Notes: generated by a model not told the origin, from the sequence alone. A stretch of DNA of 64,000 nt from an uncultured Alphaproteobacteria bacterium (GCA_900079695.1 LT599022.1:3168530-3232529), one strand, 5' to 3'; positions 46,140 to 55,213 are shown, numbered from the stretch's first letter. Made by a program: numbers and translations.

Positions 46140-47023
46140 CCACCGCCAAGATCATCGACGGCAAGGCCGTCGCCGCCCAGATCCGCGAAGAGATCGCGCA
46201 GCAGGTCGCCGCGCTCAAGCGCGAGCGCCCGGTGCCGCCGGGCCTCGCGGTGATCCTGGTCGGCGACGATCCGGCGAGCCAGGTCTACGTCCGCTCCAAG
46301 GAGCGTCAGGCGCAGGAGGCGGGCTTCAAGTCGGTGGCCTACCGCCGCCCGGCGGACATCTCCGAGGAACAGCTCATCACCCTGATCGAGGGTCTCAACG
46401 AGGACACCACGATCGACGGCATCCTGGTGCAGCTGCCGCTGCCGCCGCACATCGACGAGGCGGTGGTGATCAACGCGATCTCGCCCGAGAAGGACGTCGA
46501 CGGCTTCCATCCGATCAACGTCGGCCGCCTGATGACCGGCGAGCCGTCGCTGCTGCCGTGCACGCCGTTCGGCTGCATCGTCCTGCTGAAGCGCACCCTC
46601 GGCGATCTCGCCGGGCTCGACGCGGTGGTGGTGGGGCGCTCCAACATCGTCGGCAAGCCGATGGCGGCGCTCCTGCTGCGCGAGAACTGCACGGTCACGG
46701 TGGCGCATTCGCGCACCCGCAACCTGCCCGAGGTCTGCCGCCGCGCCGATATTCTCGTCGCCGCCGTGGGGCGGCCCGGCTTCGTCAAGGCGGAGTGGAT
46801 CAAGCCCGGCGCGACGGTGATCGACGTCGGCATCAACCGCGTGCCGACCGCCGACGGCGGCTCGCGCCTGGTCGGCGACGTGGACTTCGCCGCCGCCGCC
46901 GAGGTCGCGGGCGCGATCACCCCGGTGCCGGGCGGCGTCGGGCCGATGACGATCGCGATGCTGCTCCGCAACACCCTCGAATCCTACTGCCGTTCCAGCC
47001 GCCTCGCCTGTCCGCTGCCCTGA
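46136..47023 (+). CDS. folD: Bifunctional methylene-THF dehydrogenase/methenyl-THF cyclohydrolase
   Basis: This 295-aa FolD has the catalytic Tyr51 and Lys55 in [10 protein letters not shown], the conserved [32 protein letters not shown], the NADP-binding GRSNIVGKP and the final [16 protein letters not shown]. It interconverts 5,10-methylene-, methenyl- and 10-formyl-tetrahydrofolate for purine, thymidylate and formyl-Met synthesis in the cytoplasm. It is the third gene of the coupled yggT-yggU-folD unit. Confidence 0.97.
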   Translation: MTTAKIIDGKAVAAQIREEIAQQVAALKRERPVPPGLAVILVGDDPASQVYVRSKERQAQEAGFKSVAYRRPADISEEQLITLIEGLNEDTTIDGILVQLPLPPHIDEAVVINAISPEKDVDGFHPINVGRLMTGEPSLLPCTPFGCIVLLKRTLGDLAGLDAVVVGRSNIVGKPMAALLLRENCTVTVAHSRTRNLPEVCRRADILVAAVGRPGFVKAEWIKPGATVIDVGINRVPTADGGSRLVGDVDFAAAAEVAGAITPVPGGVGPMTIAMLLRNTLESYCRSSRLACPLP

Positions 47024-47109
47024 TCCGCCGAATCTCGCCGCCGCGGCGCAACGCCGGGGCGGCGACGCGCGTTGTTCCCGATCGCGACAGCAGATGCGGA
47101 GAACGACCG

Positions 47110-47361
47110 ATGACGCGCTTGTTGACCTTCGCGGCGGGAGTGGCGGTGGGCCTGGGCCTGGTCTGCTGCTGCCGGTGCCGCACCTCCGATCGCTCGGGGC
47201 CGCGACGGCGGCCGGAATACGTGCCGCCGGGCGAACGGCGGCCGACCGGGGCGGAATTCGCCCAGGAGGTGCCGCCCGACCTCACGCCCGAGGGCGGACC
47301 GGAACAGACCTCCGAGCCGCGCGCGTCGGCGATGGCCCCGCATCCCCCGCCGATCTCCTAG
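47110..47361 (+). CDS. Small membrane-anchored or secreted proline-rich protein of unknown function
   Basis: This 83-aa protein has an N-terminal hydrophobic segment (LLTFAAGVAVGLGLVCCC, residues 4-21) with three consecutive cysteines, and then a hydrophilic tail rich in Pro, Arg and Glu (RRPEYVPPGERRPTGAEF). The start is supported by GCGGAGAACGACCG before the ATG. No family is recognised. The tail could be low-complexity noise of GC-rich DNA, but the N-terminal anchor and the ribosome site favour a real gene. Confidence 0.55.
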   Translation: MTRLLTFAAGVAVGLGLVCCCRCRTSDRSGPRRRPEYVPPGERRPTGAEFAQEVPPDLTPEGGPEQTSEPRASAMAPHPPPIS

Positions 47362-47370
47362 CCGCCCGCG

Positions 47371-47967
47371 TCACGCCGGAGGGCAGGGCGCGGCCGTGCC
47401 GAGGCGGACGAGGCTTGCGGCGATCGCGTCGGCGATCGTGCGGGACGCCTCGCCGAGCGCCTGCGCCGCCGCGGCGGCGTCGGCCTCCAGCATCGCCGCG
47501 CTGGCGGCGGCGCGGCAGGCGGCGGCGGCGCCGTCCGGCAGGCGCCGCACCGTCCAGGTGGCGGCCACCTGCGCGGTGCGTCCGCGCGCCTCGAAGCGTT
47601 CGAACCGCGCCGCCAGGCGGTATTGCGGCAGGTCGGACGCGGCCGCCGGAACCGGCGCGGCGTAGACGTCCGCGGCGCGGGCGGCGCGCCACAACGCGGC
47701 GGTGATGAGGTCACGCAGTTCGTCGGCGAGCGGCCCCGCCCAGCGTTCGCTCTCGCGCACGTCGAGCCGCCCGTCGGCGGCGGTCAGCACCAGCTCGCCG
47801 CGGTCCACCGCCGCGGGCACCGCCACCGGCAGCACCTCGACCAGCCGTTCGGCGCCGCCGCCCCCGCCGAGGGGGGCGGAGTCCTGCAGGGAATGGTAGC
47901 GCGTGACCGGCGAACTGCCGCAGGCGGCGAGGGCGAGGGCGAGGAGGGGGGCGAGGCGGCGGATCAT
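47371..47967 (-). CDS. pqiC: PqiC-family lipoprotein (ABC-type transport auxiliary component)
   Basis: This 198-aa protein has a lipoprotein signal ALALAAC (Cys16), then the PqiC/YmbA pattern VTRYHSLQDSAP, RLVEVLPVAVPAAVDRGELV and SERWAGPLADELRDLITAAL. PqiC is an outer-membrane lipoprotein that partners the PqiB tunnel spanning the periplasm and is thought to take part in phospholipid transport. It is the last gene of the reverse-strand pqiAABC operon and overlaps pqiB by four bases. Confidence 0.9.
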   Translation of the reverse strand: MIRRLAPLLALALAACGSSPVTRYHSLQDSAPLGGGGGAERLVEVLPVAVPAAVDRGELVLTAADGRLDVRESERWAGPLADELRDLITAALWRAARAADVYAAPVPAAASDLPQYRLAARFERFEARGRTAQVAATWTVRRLPDGAAAACRAAASAAMLEADAAAAAQALGEASRTIADAIAASLVRLGTAAPCPPA

Positions 47968-49547
47968 CGGTCGTTCCTTCTGCCGCGGATCAGCGATTCC
48001 GGGTTGCGTTCGAGGTTGTCGGCAAGGGCTTTGAGCGAGCGCGCCGCGTCGGTCATCGCCCGGAGCGCGGCGCGGGTGTCCTGCTGCGTCGGCGAATCCT
48101 GGGCGAGGGTCGCGCCGATGGTGCGCAGGCTGTCGCGCAGCTCGGGGATCAGCTCGGCGTTGGCCCCGGCGAGGGTGGTGTCGAGGCGCGCGAGGGTCTT
48201 GTTGAGGGTGACGAGGGTGCGCTGCGCTTCCCGCGCGAGGTCGTCGAGCGGCATCGCCTCGACTTTCTTGAGAATCGCCCGCAGCGACGCCTGGATCTCG
48301 CCGAGTTCGCCCGGCACGGTCGGGATCGCGATCGCGCCGTCGTCGGTGAGGGCGGCATGCGCGGGCACCGCCTCGGGGAGGAAGTCGAGGGCGACGTAAA
48401 GCTGGCCGGTGACGAGGTTGCCGGTCTTGAGCTGGGCGCGCAGGCCGCGGCGCACCAGCCGTTCGGCGATCTTGAGCGGTGCGTTGCCGGTGGGCGCGGC
48501 CTCGCCGAGGCGTTCGGGGTAGATCACCGCGGCGACCGGCGCGAAATAGGCGTCGGTGGCGGCGTCGTGGGTGAGGCCGACGCTCTTGACCCGGCCGATG
48601 GTGACGCCGCGGAAATCCACCGGCGCGCCGGGCGCGAGGCCGCGCACCGATTCCGAGAACCGCATCACCACCGTCTGGGGCTCGCCGTCGGGAGTCTTGA
48701 CCGCGGCGTCGTGGCTGGCGGCGAGGGCGAACGCCGTCCCCGGGGCGGCGCGCGCGTCGCCCGCCTCCTCCTCGGGCGGCTCGAAGGCGATGCCGCCCGC
48801 GACGATGGTGGTGAGCGACTGGGTCTGAAGCTTGAAGCCGCTGGCGTCGAAGCTGACGTCGATGCCGCTCGCGTGCCAGAACCGGGTGCGGGGGGTGACG
48901 AAGCCGTCGTAGGGCGAGCGGATGAACACGCCGAGGGTGATGCGCCTGCCGTCCGGGTCGAGGGCGAAGCGTTCCACCTGCCCGGCCTGAAGGCGGCGGA
49001 AGTAGACCGGCGCGCCGACGTCGAGCGAGCCGATATCCTCGGCATGCAGGACGAAGCGGGTGCCCGGCACGTCCGACGACACCACCGGCGGGGTTTCGAG
49101 ACCGGCGAAGCGGGTCCGTTCCTGTTTCGAGCGCCCGGCGTCGACGCCGATGTAGACCCCCGAGAGCAGCGTGCCGAGGCCGGAGACGGTGGCCCCGGCC
49201 AAGCGCGGCCGCACCACCCAGAAGCGGCTGTCCTCGACCGCGAAATCGGCGGCGGACTGGTCCAGCGCGACTTCCACCACCGCGGCGGAGCGGTCCTCGG
49301 AGAGACGCACGCCGGTGACGTTGCCGATGTCGACGTTCTTGAACTTCACCTTGGTCTTGCCGGGCTCGATCCCCTCGGCGGTGGCGAAGGTGATCTCGAT
49401 CGTCGGGCCGGCGTTGCGGATCTCGTGGATCAGCAGCGACAGGCCGATCAGCCCCGCGACGATCGGCACCACCCAGATCAGCGACGGCACCCAGCGCGGC
49501 GCGCGGGCGACGTCGGGTTCGGGGGCCTGTTTCGGGAAGTCGGTCAT
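47964..49547 (-). CDS. pqiB: PqiB, MCE-domain intermembrane transport protein
   Basis: This 527-aa protein has an N-terminal membrane helix (VPSLIWVVPIVAGLIGLSLL) and three MCE domains in series (about residues 45-125, 160-230 and 280-395), seen as GIEPGKTKVKFKNVDIGNVT, GAPVYFRRLQAGQVE and GAPVDFRGVTIGRVKSVG. A C-terminal coiled-coil (about 440-520) follows. E. coli PqiB forms a hexameric tube through the periplasm for lipid transport. The ATG at 49547 gives the expected short cytoplasmic N-terminus; it overlaps the upstream pqiA stop (ATGA). Confidence 0.94.
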   Translation of the reverse strand: MTDFPKQAPEPDVARAPRWVPSLIWVVPIVAGLIGLSLLIHEIRNAGPTIEITFATAEGIEPGKTKVKFKNVDIGNVTGVRLSEDRSAAVVEVALDQSAADFAVEDSRFWVVRPRLAGATVSGLGTLLSGVYIGVDAGRSKQERTRFAGLETPPVVSSDVPGTRFVLHAEDIGSLDVGAPVYFRRLQAGQVERFALDPDGRRITLGVFIRSPYDGFVTPRTRFWHASGIDVSFDASGFKLQTQSLTTIVAGGIAFEPPEEEAGDARAAPGTAFALAASHDAAVKTPDGEPQTVVMRFSESVRGLAPGAPVDFRGVTIGRVKSVGLTHDAATDAYFAPVAAVIYPERLGEAAPTGNAPLKIAERLVRRGLRAQLKTGNLVTGQLYVALDFLPEAVPAHAALTDDGAIAIPTVPGELGEIQASLRAILKKVEAMPLDDLAREAQRTLVTLNKTLARLDTTLAGANAELIPELRDSLRTIGATLAQDSPTQQDTRAALRAMTDAARSLKALADNLERNPESLIRGRRNDR

Positions 49548-50158
49548 CGGTGGTCCTCGGAGCTGTCCCAGATCAGCCGCGGGTCGAAGCTGTGGGCGGC
49601 GATCATGGTGAGCACCACCACCGCGCCGAACGCGGCGGCGCCGGGTCCGGCGTCGACGGTGGCGAGCGCGCGGAAGCGTACCATCCCCACGGTCATGGTG
49701 ACGACGAAGATGTCGAGCATCGACCAGCGGCCGACGAAATCGACGATGCGGTACATCACCGCGCGCTCCTTCAGGCCCCGGGTCGGGCCGCGCCGCGCCG
49801 CCAGGGCGAGCAGCGCGAGACAGCCGATCTTGGCGATCGGAATGAAGATCGAGACGGTGAAGATCAGAATCGCGAGGTCGGGCGAGCCCGAGGTCCAGAA
49901 GTAGACGATACCGCTCATGATGGTGTCGGACGTGGTGCGGAACAGCGTCGTCGTGGTCATCACCGGCAACAGGTTGGCGGGAACGTACAGGATCGCGGCG
50001 GCGATCAGCAAGGCCCAGGTGCGCGCGAGCGACTCGGGCTTGCGCTGGTGCAGCGGCGCGCCGCAGCGCGGGCACTGCCGCGTTCCGGCGGCGGAGACGA
50101 GGCCGCAGGTCTCGCAGGCGACCAGCCCGGCGGCGCGCGCGGTGAGCGGCGCGGTCAC
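49544..50158 (-). CDS. pqiA: PqiA-family membrane protein, C-terminal-half homologue
   Basis: This 204-aa protein has a zinc-ribbon-like start (CETCGLVSAAGTRQCPRCGA) followed by four membrane helices including LYVPANLLPVMTTTTLF, and VDFVGRWSMLDIFVVTM. It corresponds to the second half of the two-domain E. coli PqiA. It starts at GTG 50158, overlapping the first pqiA gene by four bases (GTGA). PqiA is the inner-membrane component of the Pqi lipid-transport system. Confidence 0.92.
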   Translation of the reverse strand: MTAPLTARAAGLVACETCGLVSAAGTRQCPRCGAPLHQRKPESLARTWALLIAAAILYVPANLLPVMTTTTLFRTTSDTIMSGIVYFWTSGSPDLAILIFTVSIFIPIAKIGCLALLALAARRGPTRGLKERAVMYRIVDFVGRWSMLDIFVVTMTVGMVRFRALATVDAGPGAAAFGAVVVLTMIAAHSFDPRLIWDSSEDHR

Positions 50159-50775
50159 GATCCGTCCTCCACCCGGCGCAGGCTCCAGAGCCGCCGCAGG
50201 TCGTAGGAAACGATCAGCGCCAGCAGCACGGTGAGCGCGGCGAACGCCCACAGCGCCGGGCCGGGCACCACCTGCGCGGTGTGGGAGATCTTGACCAGGG
50301 CGACGACGACGCCGAGCATGAACACCTCGATCATCCCCCACGGCCGCACCGCCTGGATGCTGCGCAGCAGCACCGCCACCAGCGGCGCGCCGGGGCGGGT
50401 GCGGATCGCGACCAGAACCGCGAACAGGGCGACGAGTTCGATCGCCGGAAACGCGAGCGCGGTGGCGAAGGCGAGGGTCGCGGTGAGGCCGCGGCCCTCG
50501 GTCCAGAGCACGCCGATCGCGCCGATCAGGGTGGTGGTGTGGCTGATGCCGCCCGCCGAGAGGCGCACGATCGGCAGCGCGTTGGCGATCGTCCAGGCGA
50601 TCAGCGCGGCGGTCACCAGCGCCAGCAGGCGGTCGGGGGTGAGCACGCCCGGGGCCTTGTAGAGGGTCGCGCCGCAACGGCCGCAGCGCGCCTTTTCGCC
50701 GGGCGCGAGGGCGCGGCGGCGGTAGAGGGCGTCGCAATGCGGGCAGGCGACGAGATCGGAAACGGACTCGGACAT
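50155..50775 (-). CDS. pqiA: PqiA-family membrane protein, N-terminal-half homologue
   Basis: This 206-aa protein has two CxxC pairs (ACPHCDALY and ARCGRCGATLY) in a small rubredoxin-like head, then four membrane helices with the PqiA pattern IANALPIVRL and IRPWGMIEV-like QAVRPWGMIEVFMLG. It is the first gene of the pqiAABC operon and overlaps the second pqiA gene. Split pqiA genes of this size occur in other bacteria, so this is a natural arrangement and not a broken gene. Confidence 0.92.
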   Translation of the reverse strand: MSESVSDLVACPHCDALYRRRALAPGEKARCGRCGATLYKAPGVLTPDRLLALVTAALIAWTIANALPIVRLSAGGISHTTTLIGAIGVLWTEGRGLTATLAFATALAFPAIELVALFAVLVAIRTRPGAPLVAVLLRSIQAVRPWGMIEVFMLGVVVALVKISHTAQVVPGPALWAFAALTVLLALIVSYDLRRLWSLRRVEDGS

Positions 50776-50826
50776 GATCGTCTCGCGAAGAGCTACCGGA
50801 TTGAGGTGGCATGGAGAAACCGATTC

Positions 50827-50862
50827 GGCAAGGGGGCGGCTCCGCCCCGCGCCGCCCTTGCC
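50827..50862. other. GC-rich hairpin between pqiA and queC
   Basis: GGCAAGGG (50827-50834) pairs perfectly with CCCTTGCC (50855-50862), with a second inner hairpin GGGCGG/CCGCCC between. There is no T-run, and it sits between divergent genes, so it is not an ordinary terminator. It may be an intergenic palindromic element or an accident of composition. Confidence 0.35.
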
Positions 50863-50889
50863 GCTGCGGCGATCTTAGGGCGCGGGTGG

Positions 50890-50918
50890 TTCAAGTCTGT
50901 GAAGAAATGCTCTATAGG
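50890..50918 (+). promoter_or_regulatory. Promoter of queCED
   Basis: TTCAAG (50890-50895) and TATAGG (50913-50918) are 17 bases apart; the start site would be near 50925, leaving a leader of about 23 bases before the queC ATG. Such a short leader leaves no room for a preQ1 riboswitch. Confidence 0.5.
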
Positions 50919-50947
50919 GTTCGCGTTGGCGCAACAGAGGCACGGTC

Positions 50948-51646
50948 ATGAACGAAGGCGCACTGGTTCTGTTTTCCGGCGGGCAGGACTCCGCCACCTG
51001 CCTCGCGTGGGCGCTCGAACGCTTCGCGCGGGTGGAGACGGTCGGTTTCGACTACCGCCAGCGTCACAGCGTCGAGCTCGACGTGCGGCGGCGCTTCCTG
51101 CCCGAGCTGCGCGCGCTGTTCCCGCAGTGGGGCGACCGCCTGGGCGAGGATACCCTCCTCGACGCCGGGGCGCTCGCCGCGATCGGCCACACCGCGATGA
51201 TCGAAACCATCGCCATCGAGATGGGCGAGAACGGCCTGCCCAACACCTTCGTGCCCGGGCGCAACATCCTGTTCCTCACCCTCGCGGCGGCGGTGGCCTA
51301 TCGCCGCGGCCTCAAGCACATCGTCACCGGGGTGTGCGAGACCGACTATTCGGGCTATCCCGATTGCCGCGACGACACCATCAAGGCGGTGCAGGTGGCG
51401 CTCAACCTCGGCATGGAGAGCCGCTTCGTCGTCCACACTCCGCTGATGTGGATCGACAAGGCGGGAACCTGGGCGCTGGCGATGGAGTTGGGCGGACGCG
51501 CCCTGGTGGATCTGATCAATCGCGGCACCCACTCCTGCTACGTCGGCGACCACGATACCCGCAACGACTGGGGCTACGGCTGCGGCGAGTGCCCGGCGTG
51601 CCGCCTGCGCGCCGACGGCTGGCGGCGCTGGCTGGACGGGGTCTGA
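50948..51646 (+). CDS. queC: 7-cyano-7-deazaguanine synthase
   Basis: This 232-aa cytoplasmic enzyme converts 7-carboxy-7-deazaguanine to preQ0 with ATP and ammonia in queuosine synthesis. It has the N-type ATP pyrophosphatase P-loop [37 protein letters not shown], and the C-terminal zinc site [11 protein letters not shown]. It is the first gene of queC-queE-queD and overlaps queE by one base. queF or later queuosine genes are not in the window. Confidence 0.97.
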   Translation: MNEGALVLFSGGQDSATCLAWALERFARVETVGFDYRQRHSVELDVRRRFLPELRALFPQWGDRLGEDTLLDAGALAAIGHTAMIETIAIEMGENGLPNTFVPGRNILFLTLAAAVAYRRGLKHIVTGVCETDYSGYPDCRDDTIKAVQVALNLGMESRFVVHTPLMWIDKAGTWALAMELGGRALVDLINRGTHSCYVGDHDTRNDWGYGCGECPACRLRADGWRRWLDGV

Positions 51647-52284
51647 TGTATCGGGTCAAGGAAATCTTCCACACCCTCCAGGGCGAGGGCGCGCACGCCG
51701 GACGCGCCGCGGTATTCTGCCGCTTCGCCGGGTGCAACTTGTGGAGCGGCCGCGAGAAGGACCGGGAGCGGGCGGTCTGCCGCTTCTGCGACACCGACTT
51801 TCTCGGCACCGACGGCCCCGGCGGCGGCGATTTCGCCACCCCCGAAGCGCTGGCGGCGGCGGTGGCGGCGTGTTGGGAGGATTCTTCCGACGCGTCCGGC
51901 GCGCCCTACGTCGTCTGCACCGGCGGCGAGCCGCTGCTGCAACTCGACGCGCCGCTGATCGCGGCGCTGCACGCCGCAGGGTTCGCGGTGGCGGTGGAGA
52001 CCAACGGCAGCCGCGCCGCGCCGCCCGGGCTCGACTGGATCTGCGTTTCCCCCAAGGCGGGCGCGCCGCTGGTGCAGACCGCGGGCGACGAGTTCAAGCT
52101 GGTGTGGCCGCAGCCCGCCTTCGATCCGCAGGCCCTCGCGGCGCTTGCGTTCGACCATTTTTTCCTGCAACCGATGGACGGACCCGACGCGGCGGCCAAT
52201 CTTTCCGCCTGCGTCGCCTATTGCCGGGCGCATCCGCGCTGGCGGCTGTCGCTGCAGACCCACAAGCTGATCGGGATTCCATGA
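51646..52284 (+). CDS. queE: 7-carboxy-7-deazaguanine synthase (radical SAM)
   Basis: This 212-aa QueE begins YRVKEIFHTLQGEGAHAGR and carries the unusual cluster motif C30-x14-C45-x2-C48 that binds the [4Fe-4S] in the proteobacterial subgroup. CTGGEPLLQ and AVETNGS follow. It rearranges 6-carboxy-tetrahydropterin to 7-carboxy-7-deazaguanine. It starts inside the queC stop (TGATG) and overlaps queD (ATGA), so the three enzymes of consecutive steps are coupled. Confidence 0.96.
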   Translation: MYRVKEIFHTLQGEGAHAGRAAVFCRFAGCNLWSGREKDRERAVCRFCDTDFLGTDGPGGGDFATPEALAAAVAACWEDSSDASGAPYVVCTGGEPLLQLDAPLIAALHAAGFAVAVETNGSRAAPPGLDWICVSPKAGAPLVQTAGDEFKLVWPQPAFDPQALAALAFDHFFLQPMDGPDAAANLSACVAYCRAHPRWRLSLQTHKLIGIP

Positions 52285-52808
52285 CCCTCTATCACGTCAC
52301 CCGCCGCATCGGCATCGATGCCGGCCACCGCATCCGCACCCACGGCTCGAAATGCCGCAACCTCCACGGCCACCGCTACGAGATCGAGGCCACCTGCGCC
52401 GCGCCCCAGCCCCATGCGGGCGGCGAGCAGGACGGCATGGTGATCGATTTCGGCTTCCTCAAGGAGGAGATGCTGGAGGTGATCGACGCCGCTTGCGACC
52501 ACGGCTTCATCGCCGAGCTCGCCGACGACGCGGTGCTGGAGATGCTCTGCCCGGCGGATGCCGGGTTCCTCGACTGGAAGGCGCGGATCGCCGACGCGGT
52601 GGGGGCCGACGGCTACGCCCTCACTCACGAGACGCGTCTCGGCACCAAGCTCTACGTGATCGCCTCCACCCCCACCGCCGAGGCGCTGGCGGCGCACTGG
52701 TTCTCCCGCCTCGCGCCGCGGGTCGCGGCGCGTTCCGGCGGGCTCGCCCGGCTCGTCAACCTGCGGGTCTGGGAAACCCCCAACTGTCACGCCGACTATT
52801 CCGCCTGA
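52281..52808 (+). CDS. queD: 6-carboxy-tetrahydropterin synthase
   Basis: This 175-aa protein has zinc ligands His16 (DAGHRI), His29 and His31 (NLHGHRYE), catalytic Cys25 (SKCRN), ACDHGF, and the substrate-anchoring VWETPNCHADY at the end. It makes 6-carboxy-tetrahydropterin from dihydroneopterin triphosphate. It is about 50 residues longer than compact QueD (near 120 aa) because of an insertion at about residues 75-130 before TPTAEALA; all catalytic residues remain. Confidence 0.94.
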   Translation: MTLYHVTRRIGIDAGHRIRTHGSKCRNLHGHRYEIEATCAAPQPHAGGEQDGMVIDFGFLKEEMLEVIDAACDHGFIAELADDAVLEMLCPADAGFLDWKARIADAVGADGYALTHETRLGTKLYVIASTPTAEALAAHWFSRLAPRVAARSGGLARLVNLRVWETPNCHADYSA

Positions 52809-52872
52809 GCGCGCTTGACGCCGCCCGCCGACCGGCGCATCCCTGAAGAAACCGGCCTGCGGGAGGAACGCG

Positions 52873-53481
52873 ATGACTTCGGTGGCGACGTTTGCGCTGT
52901 TGTGGATGGTCGCGGTGGTGACGCCGGGGCCGAACGTGCTGCTGATCACCGGCACCGCCCTCGATTCCTCGCGCCGCGTCGCGGCGTGGACGGTGGCGGG
53001 GGTTCTGGTGGGCACGGTGTGCTGGGGCCTCGCCGGGTTCTTCGGCGTCGGCCTGCTGTTCGGCGCCGCGCCGTGGCTCTATGTCGGTCTCAAGATCGCG
53101 GGCGGAACCTATATCGCCTATCTCGGCGCGAAGCTGATCTTCCGCAAATCCGGCCCCCTCGACGACGCGATCGCGGTCGGCCGCGGGTCCGGCCGGCGGG
53201 CGTTCCGCCGCGGGCTGACGACGCAGCTCTCCAACCCCAAGAGCGGCGCGTTCGTCGCCACCATCTTCGCCGCGACGATGCCGCGCGAGGCGCCCCTGAG
53301 CGCCGGGCTGGCGGCGATCGCGATCATGGTGACGATCTCGGGCGGCTTCTACGGCCTCTGGATCTGGGGCCTCGGCCGCGACTGGATCCGCGCCCGCTAC
53401 CTGCGCGCGCGCCGCGCCGTCGAACGCGCCACCGGCGCGCTGTTCGTGCTCTTCGGCATCAACATCGCGATCTCGCGCTGA
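52873..53481 (+). CDS. LysE/RhtB-family exporter
   Basis: This 202-aa protein has six hydrophobic segments and the family signature VTPGPNVLLIT near the N-terminus, then GGTYIAYLGAKLIFRKSG and TTQLSNPKSGAFVATIFAAT. It exports an amino acid or related metabolite across the inner membrane; the substrate is unknown. ATG 52873 follows GGGAGGAACGCG. It stands alone and ends one base before the convergent peptidase gene. Confidence 0.93.
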   Translation: MTSVATFALLWMVAVVTPGPNVLLITGTALDSSRRVAAWTVAGVLVGTVCWGLAGFFGVGLLFGAAPWLYVGLKIAGGTYIAYLGAKLIFRKSGPLDDAIAVGRGSGRRAFRRGLTTQLSNPKSGAFVATIFAATMPREAPLSAGLAAIAIMVTISGGFYGLWIWGLGRDWIRARYLRARRAVERATGALFVLFGINIAISR

Positions 53482-53482
53482 C

Positions 53483-55213
53483 CTATCCGACGATCTTCTG
53501 GTAGGCGTCGTAGGCGGCGAGGGTCGCTTCCGCCTGCGCCGCGCAGGCGAGCGCGAAGGCGGGGCCGCGCAGGCTTTCGTCGGGATACTCGGTGGTCAGC
53601 TTGAGCGGCACCGCCATCGCCTCGTCCACCGAGATCGAGCAGCAGAACCCGTTGACGACGCGGAAGCCGGTCTCGCCCGCGTGCGGCGCGCTGGCGGCGC
53701 GCTGGCGTTCGGTGAGCGCCAGAACCTCGGGCAGGGCGGCGGCGACGCGCTTCGTCACCGCGTGGATCAGCCGTTCCGCCGCGCCGCTCCACGCCGGATG
53801 ATGGCGGACGATGAAGAAGAATCCGCGCGGCAGCATCCATTGCGCGAACCCGCGCGGGATGTAGCCGGTGAACGGGCGGCACCACTCGTGCGCCGGGTAG
53901 CCGTGCAGGTTGACGTGGAAGTTCGGCCGGGCGCGGCGCAGCGCCTCGTCGCGGATCGCGCTTTCGAAGCGCGGCTCGGTGCGGCGGTATTCGAGGTCGT
54001 CGCCCAGCGCGGTGTAGCGCGCGCCGTGCAGCATCTGCCCGGGCGAGAGCGCGATCAGCTCGCGATAGAGGGCGTAGCCGTCGGGGTTTTCGAGCGGATG
54101 GACGGTGAAATGCGCCTCCGGCCGTGCCGCCAGGGCCTGCGCCGCGCGCAGCGCGCCGACGATTCCCGAGGGTTCGTTGGCGTGCTGGCCGCCCGAGATC
54201 ATCACCGCCGCGTCGCTCCCCTCGCGGTGGCGCGCCCACACCGGGCGGCCGCTCGTCGCGGTCGCCGCGAACGCCGCGCCGCCGACCTTGCCGAGTTCGG
54301 CGGCGATCTGCGCGGGCGGCGGCGGCTCCTGCGGGTCGGCCATGTCGACCGCGTTGCCGGTCGACTCGGCGGCGTCGAGCGCGCGCACGCTCACCCGCAT
54401 CGTCGGCGCACCGGGGACGACCGTCACCGCGGGCGCGATCTGGCCGGGCTGGAGGGTGCGGTCGCCGAGGGCGAGGCCGGAGCGGGTCTGAAAGACTTCG
54501 AGCAGCGAGAAATAGAGGTCCTCGTGCAGCGCCTCGGCGAGGCGGATCGCCTCGTCGTCGAGGCCGAGGGGCTGGTCGGGCCACGGCAGCGTGGCGGCGA
54601 GGCGCAGTTGTTCCGGCGCCGCGCCCGCCGCGCGCTCCGGCCATTCGGCGGCGGCGGCCACGGCGGCGGCGAACATCTGCTCGATTTCGGTGGCGAGCGG
54701 TTCGTCGCGCTCCCGTCCGTCGGCGGCGGTCGCGCGCAGCCAGCCGGTGGGGGAGAGCTGCGGCAGCGCCACCGCGTCGGCATGCTCGCGGTTGGGGGCG
54801 AAGACGCGGTGCGCGCGGGTCGCGCCGTCGGGGTAGACGAGGCGGACGGCGTAGGTGAGCGGATCGTCGGTGCCCGCCGCGAACCGCACGTCGACTCCGG
54901 GCAGCAGCGCGCCGAGGGGATACGCTTCGAGCAGGAAGCGGTTGGCGGGCGCGGCCGGATGCACCGGATAGCCGACCTCGGCGCGGACGAAGCCGGGCTC
55001 CGCCTCCTCGAGGAAGAAATGCACCAGCGGCTTGAACGCGGAGCGGATGCGCGCGGCGACCCCGGCCTGCGCCAGCGCCGCCTCGGCGGCGCGGCGGGCG
55101 GCGAGGTCGTCGAACACCCAGGCGTCGAGGCGGGCGCCCGGCTGCGCCGAGAATTCGGCGATCACCGCGTCGAGGGTGGAAGCGAAGGTGCGGTCGAGCA
55201 GGGGTGTCGTCAT
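53483..55213 (-). CDS. M14-type metallocarboxypeptidase-like protein coupled to a peptide ABC transporter
   Basis: This 576-aa protein has an M14 carboxypeptidase-type domain in its second half. The zinc motif HxxE is in ISGGQHANEPSG (about residue 350), followed by HPLENPDGYALYRE, the third zinc-ligand region NFHVNLHGYPAHEW and a candidate catalytic glutamate in LKLTTEYPDESL. The first 300 residues are an unrecognised N-terminal domain with no signal peptide, so it should be cytoplasmic. Start ATG 55213 (GGGAGGACCGCGCG before it) overlaps the permease stop (ATGA). It probably trims the peptide or amide conjugate imported by the transporter encoded upstream. Confidence 0.85.
   Translation of the reverse strand: MTTPLLDRTFASTLDAVIAEFSAQPGARLDAWVFDDLAARRAAEAALAQAGVAARIRSAFKPLVHFFLEEAEPGFVRAEVGYPVHPAAPANRFLLEAYPLGALLPGVDVRFAAGTDDPLTYAVRLVYPDGATRAHRVFAPNREHADAVALPQLSPTGWLRATAADGRERDEPLATEIEQMFAAAVAAAAEWPERAAGAAPEQLRLAATLPWPDQPLGLDDEAIRLAEALHEDLYFSLLEVFQTRSGLALGDRTLQPGQIAPAVTVVPGAPTMRVSVRALDAAESTGNAVDMADPQEPPPPAQIAAELGKVGGAAFAATATSGRPVWARHREGSDAAVMISGGQHANEPSGIVGALRAAQALAARPEAHFTVHPLENPDGYALYRELIALSPGQMLHGARYTALGDDLEYRRTEPRFESAIRDEALRRARPNFHVNLHGYPAHEWCRPFTGYIPRGFAQWMLPRGFFFIVRHHPAWSGAAERLIHAVTKRVAAALPEVLALTERQRAASAPHAGETGFRVVNGFCCSISVDEAMAVPLKLTTEYPDESLRGPAFALACAAQAEATLAAYDAYQKIVG

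Noticed and set aside
49544-50775. pqiA broken into two pieces as a pseudogene
   Set aside because: Each half has its own zinc-ribbon head, four helices and a coupled GTGA start; split pqiA pairs are common and appear functional.
50776-50947. preQ1 riboswitch upstream of queC
   Set aside because: No preQ1-type aptamer sequence is seen, and the likely transcription start leaves only about 23 bases of leader.
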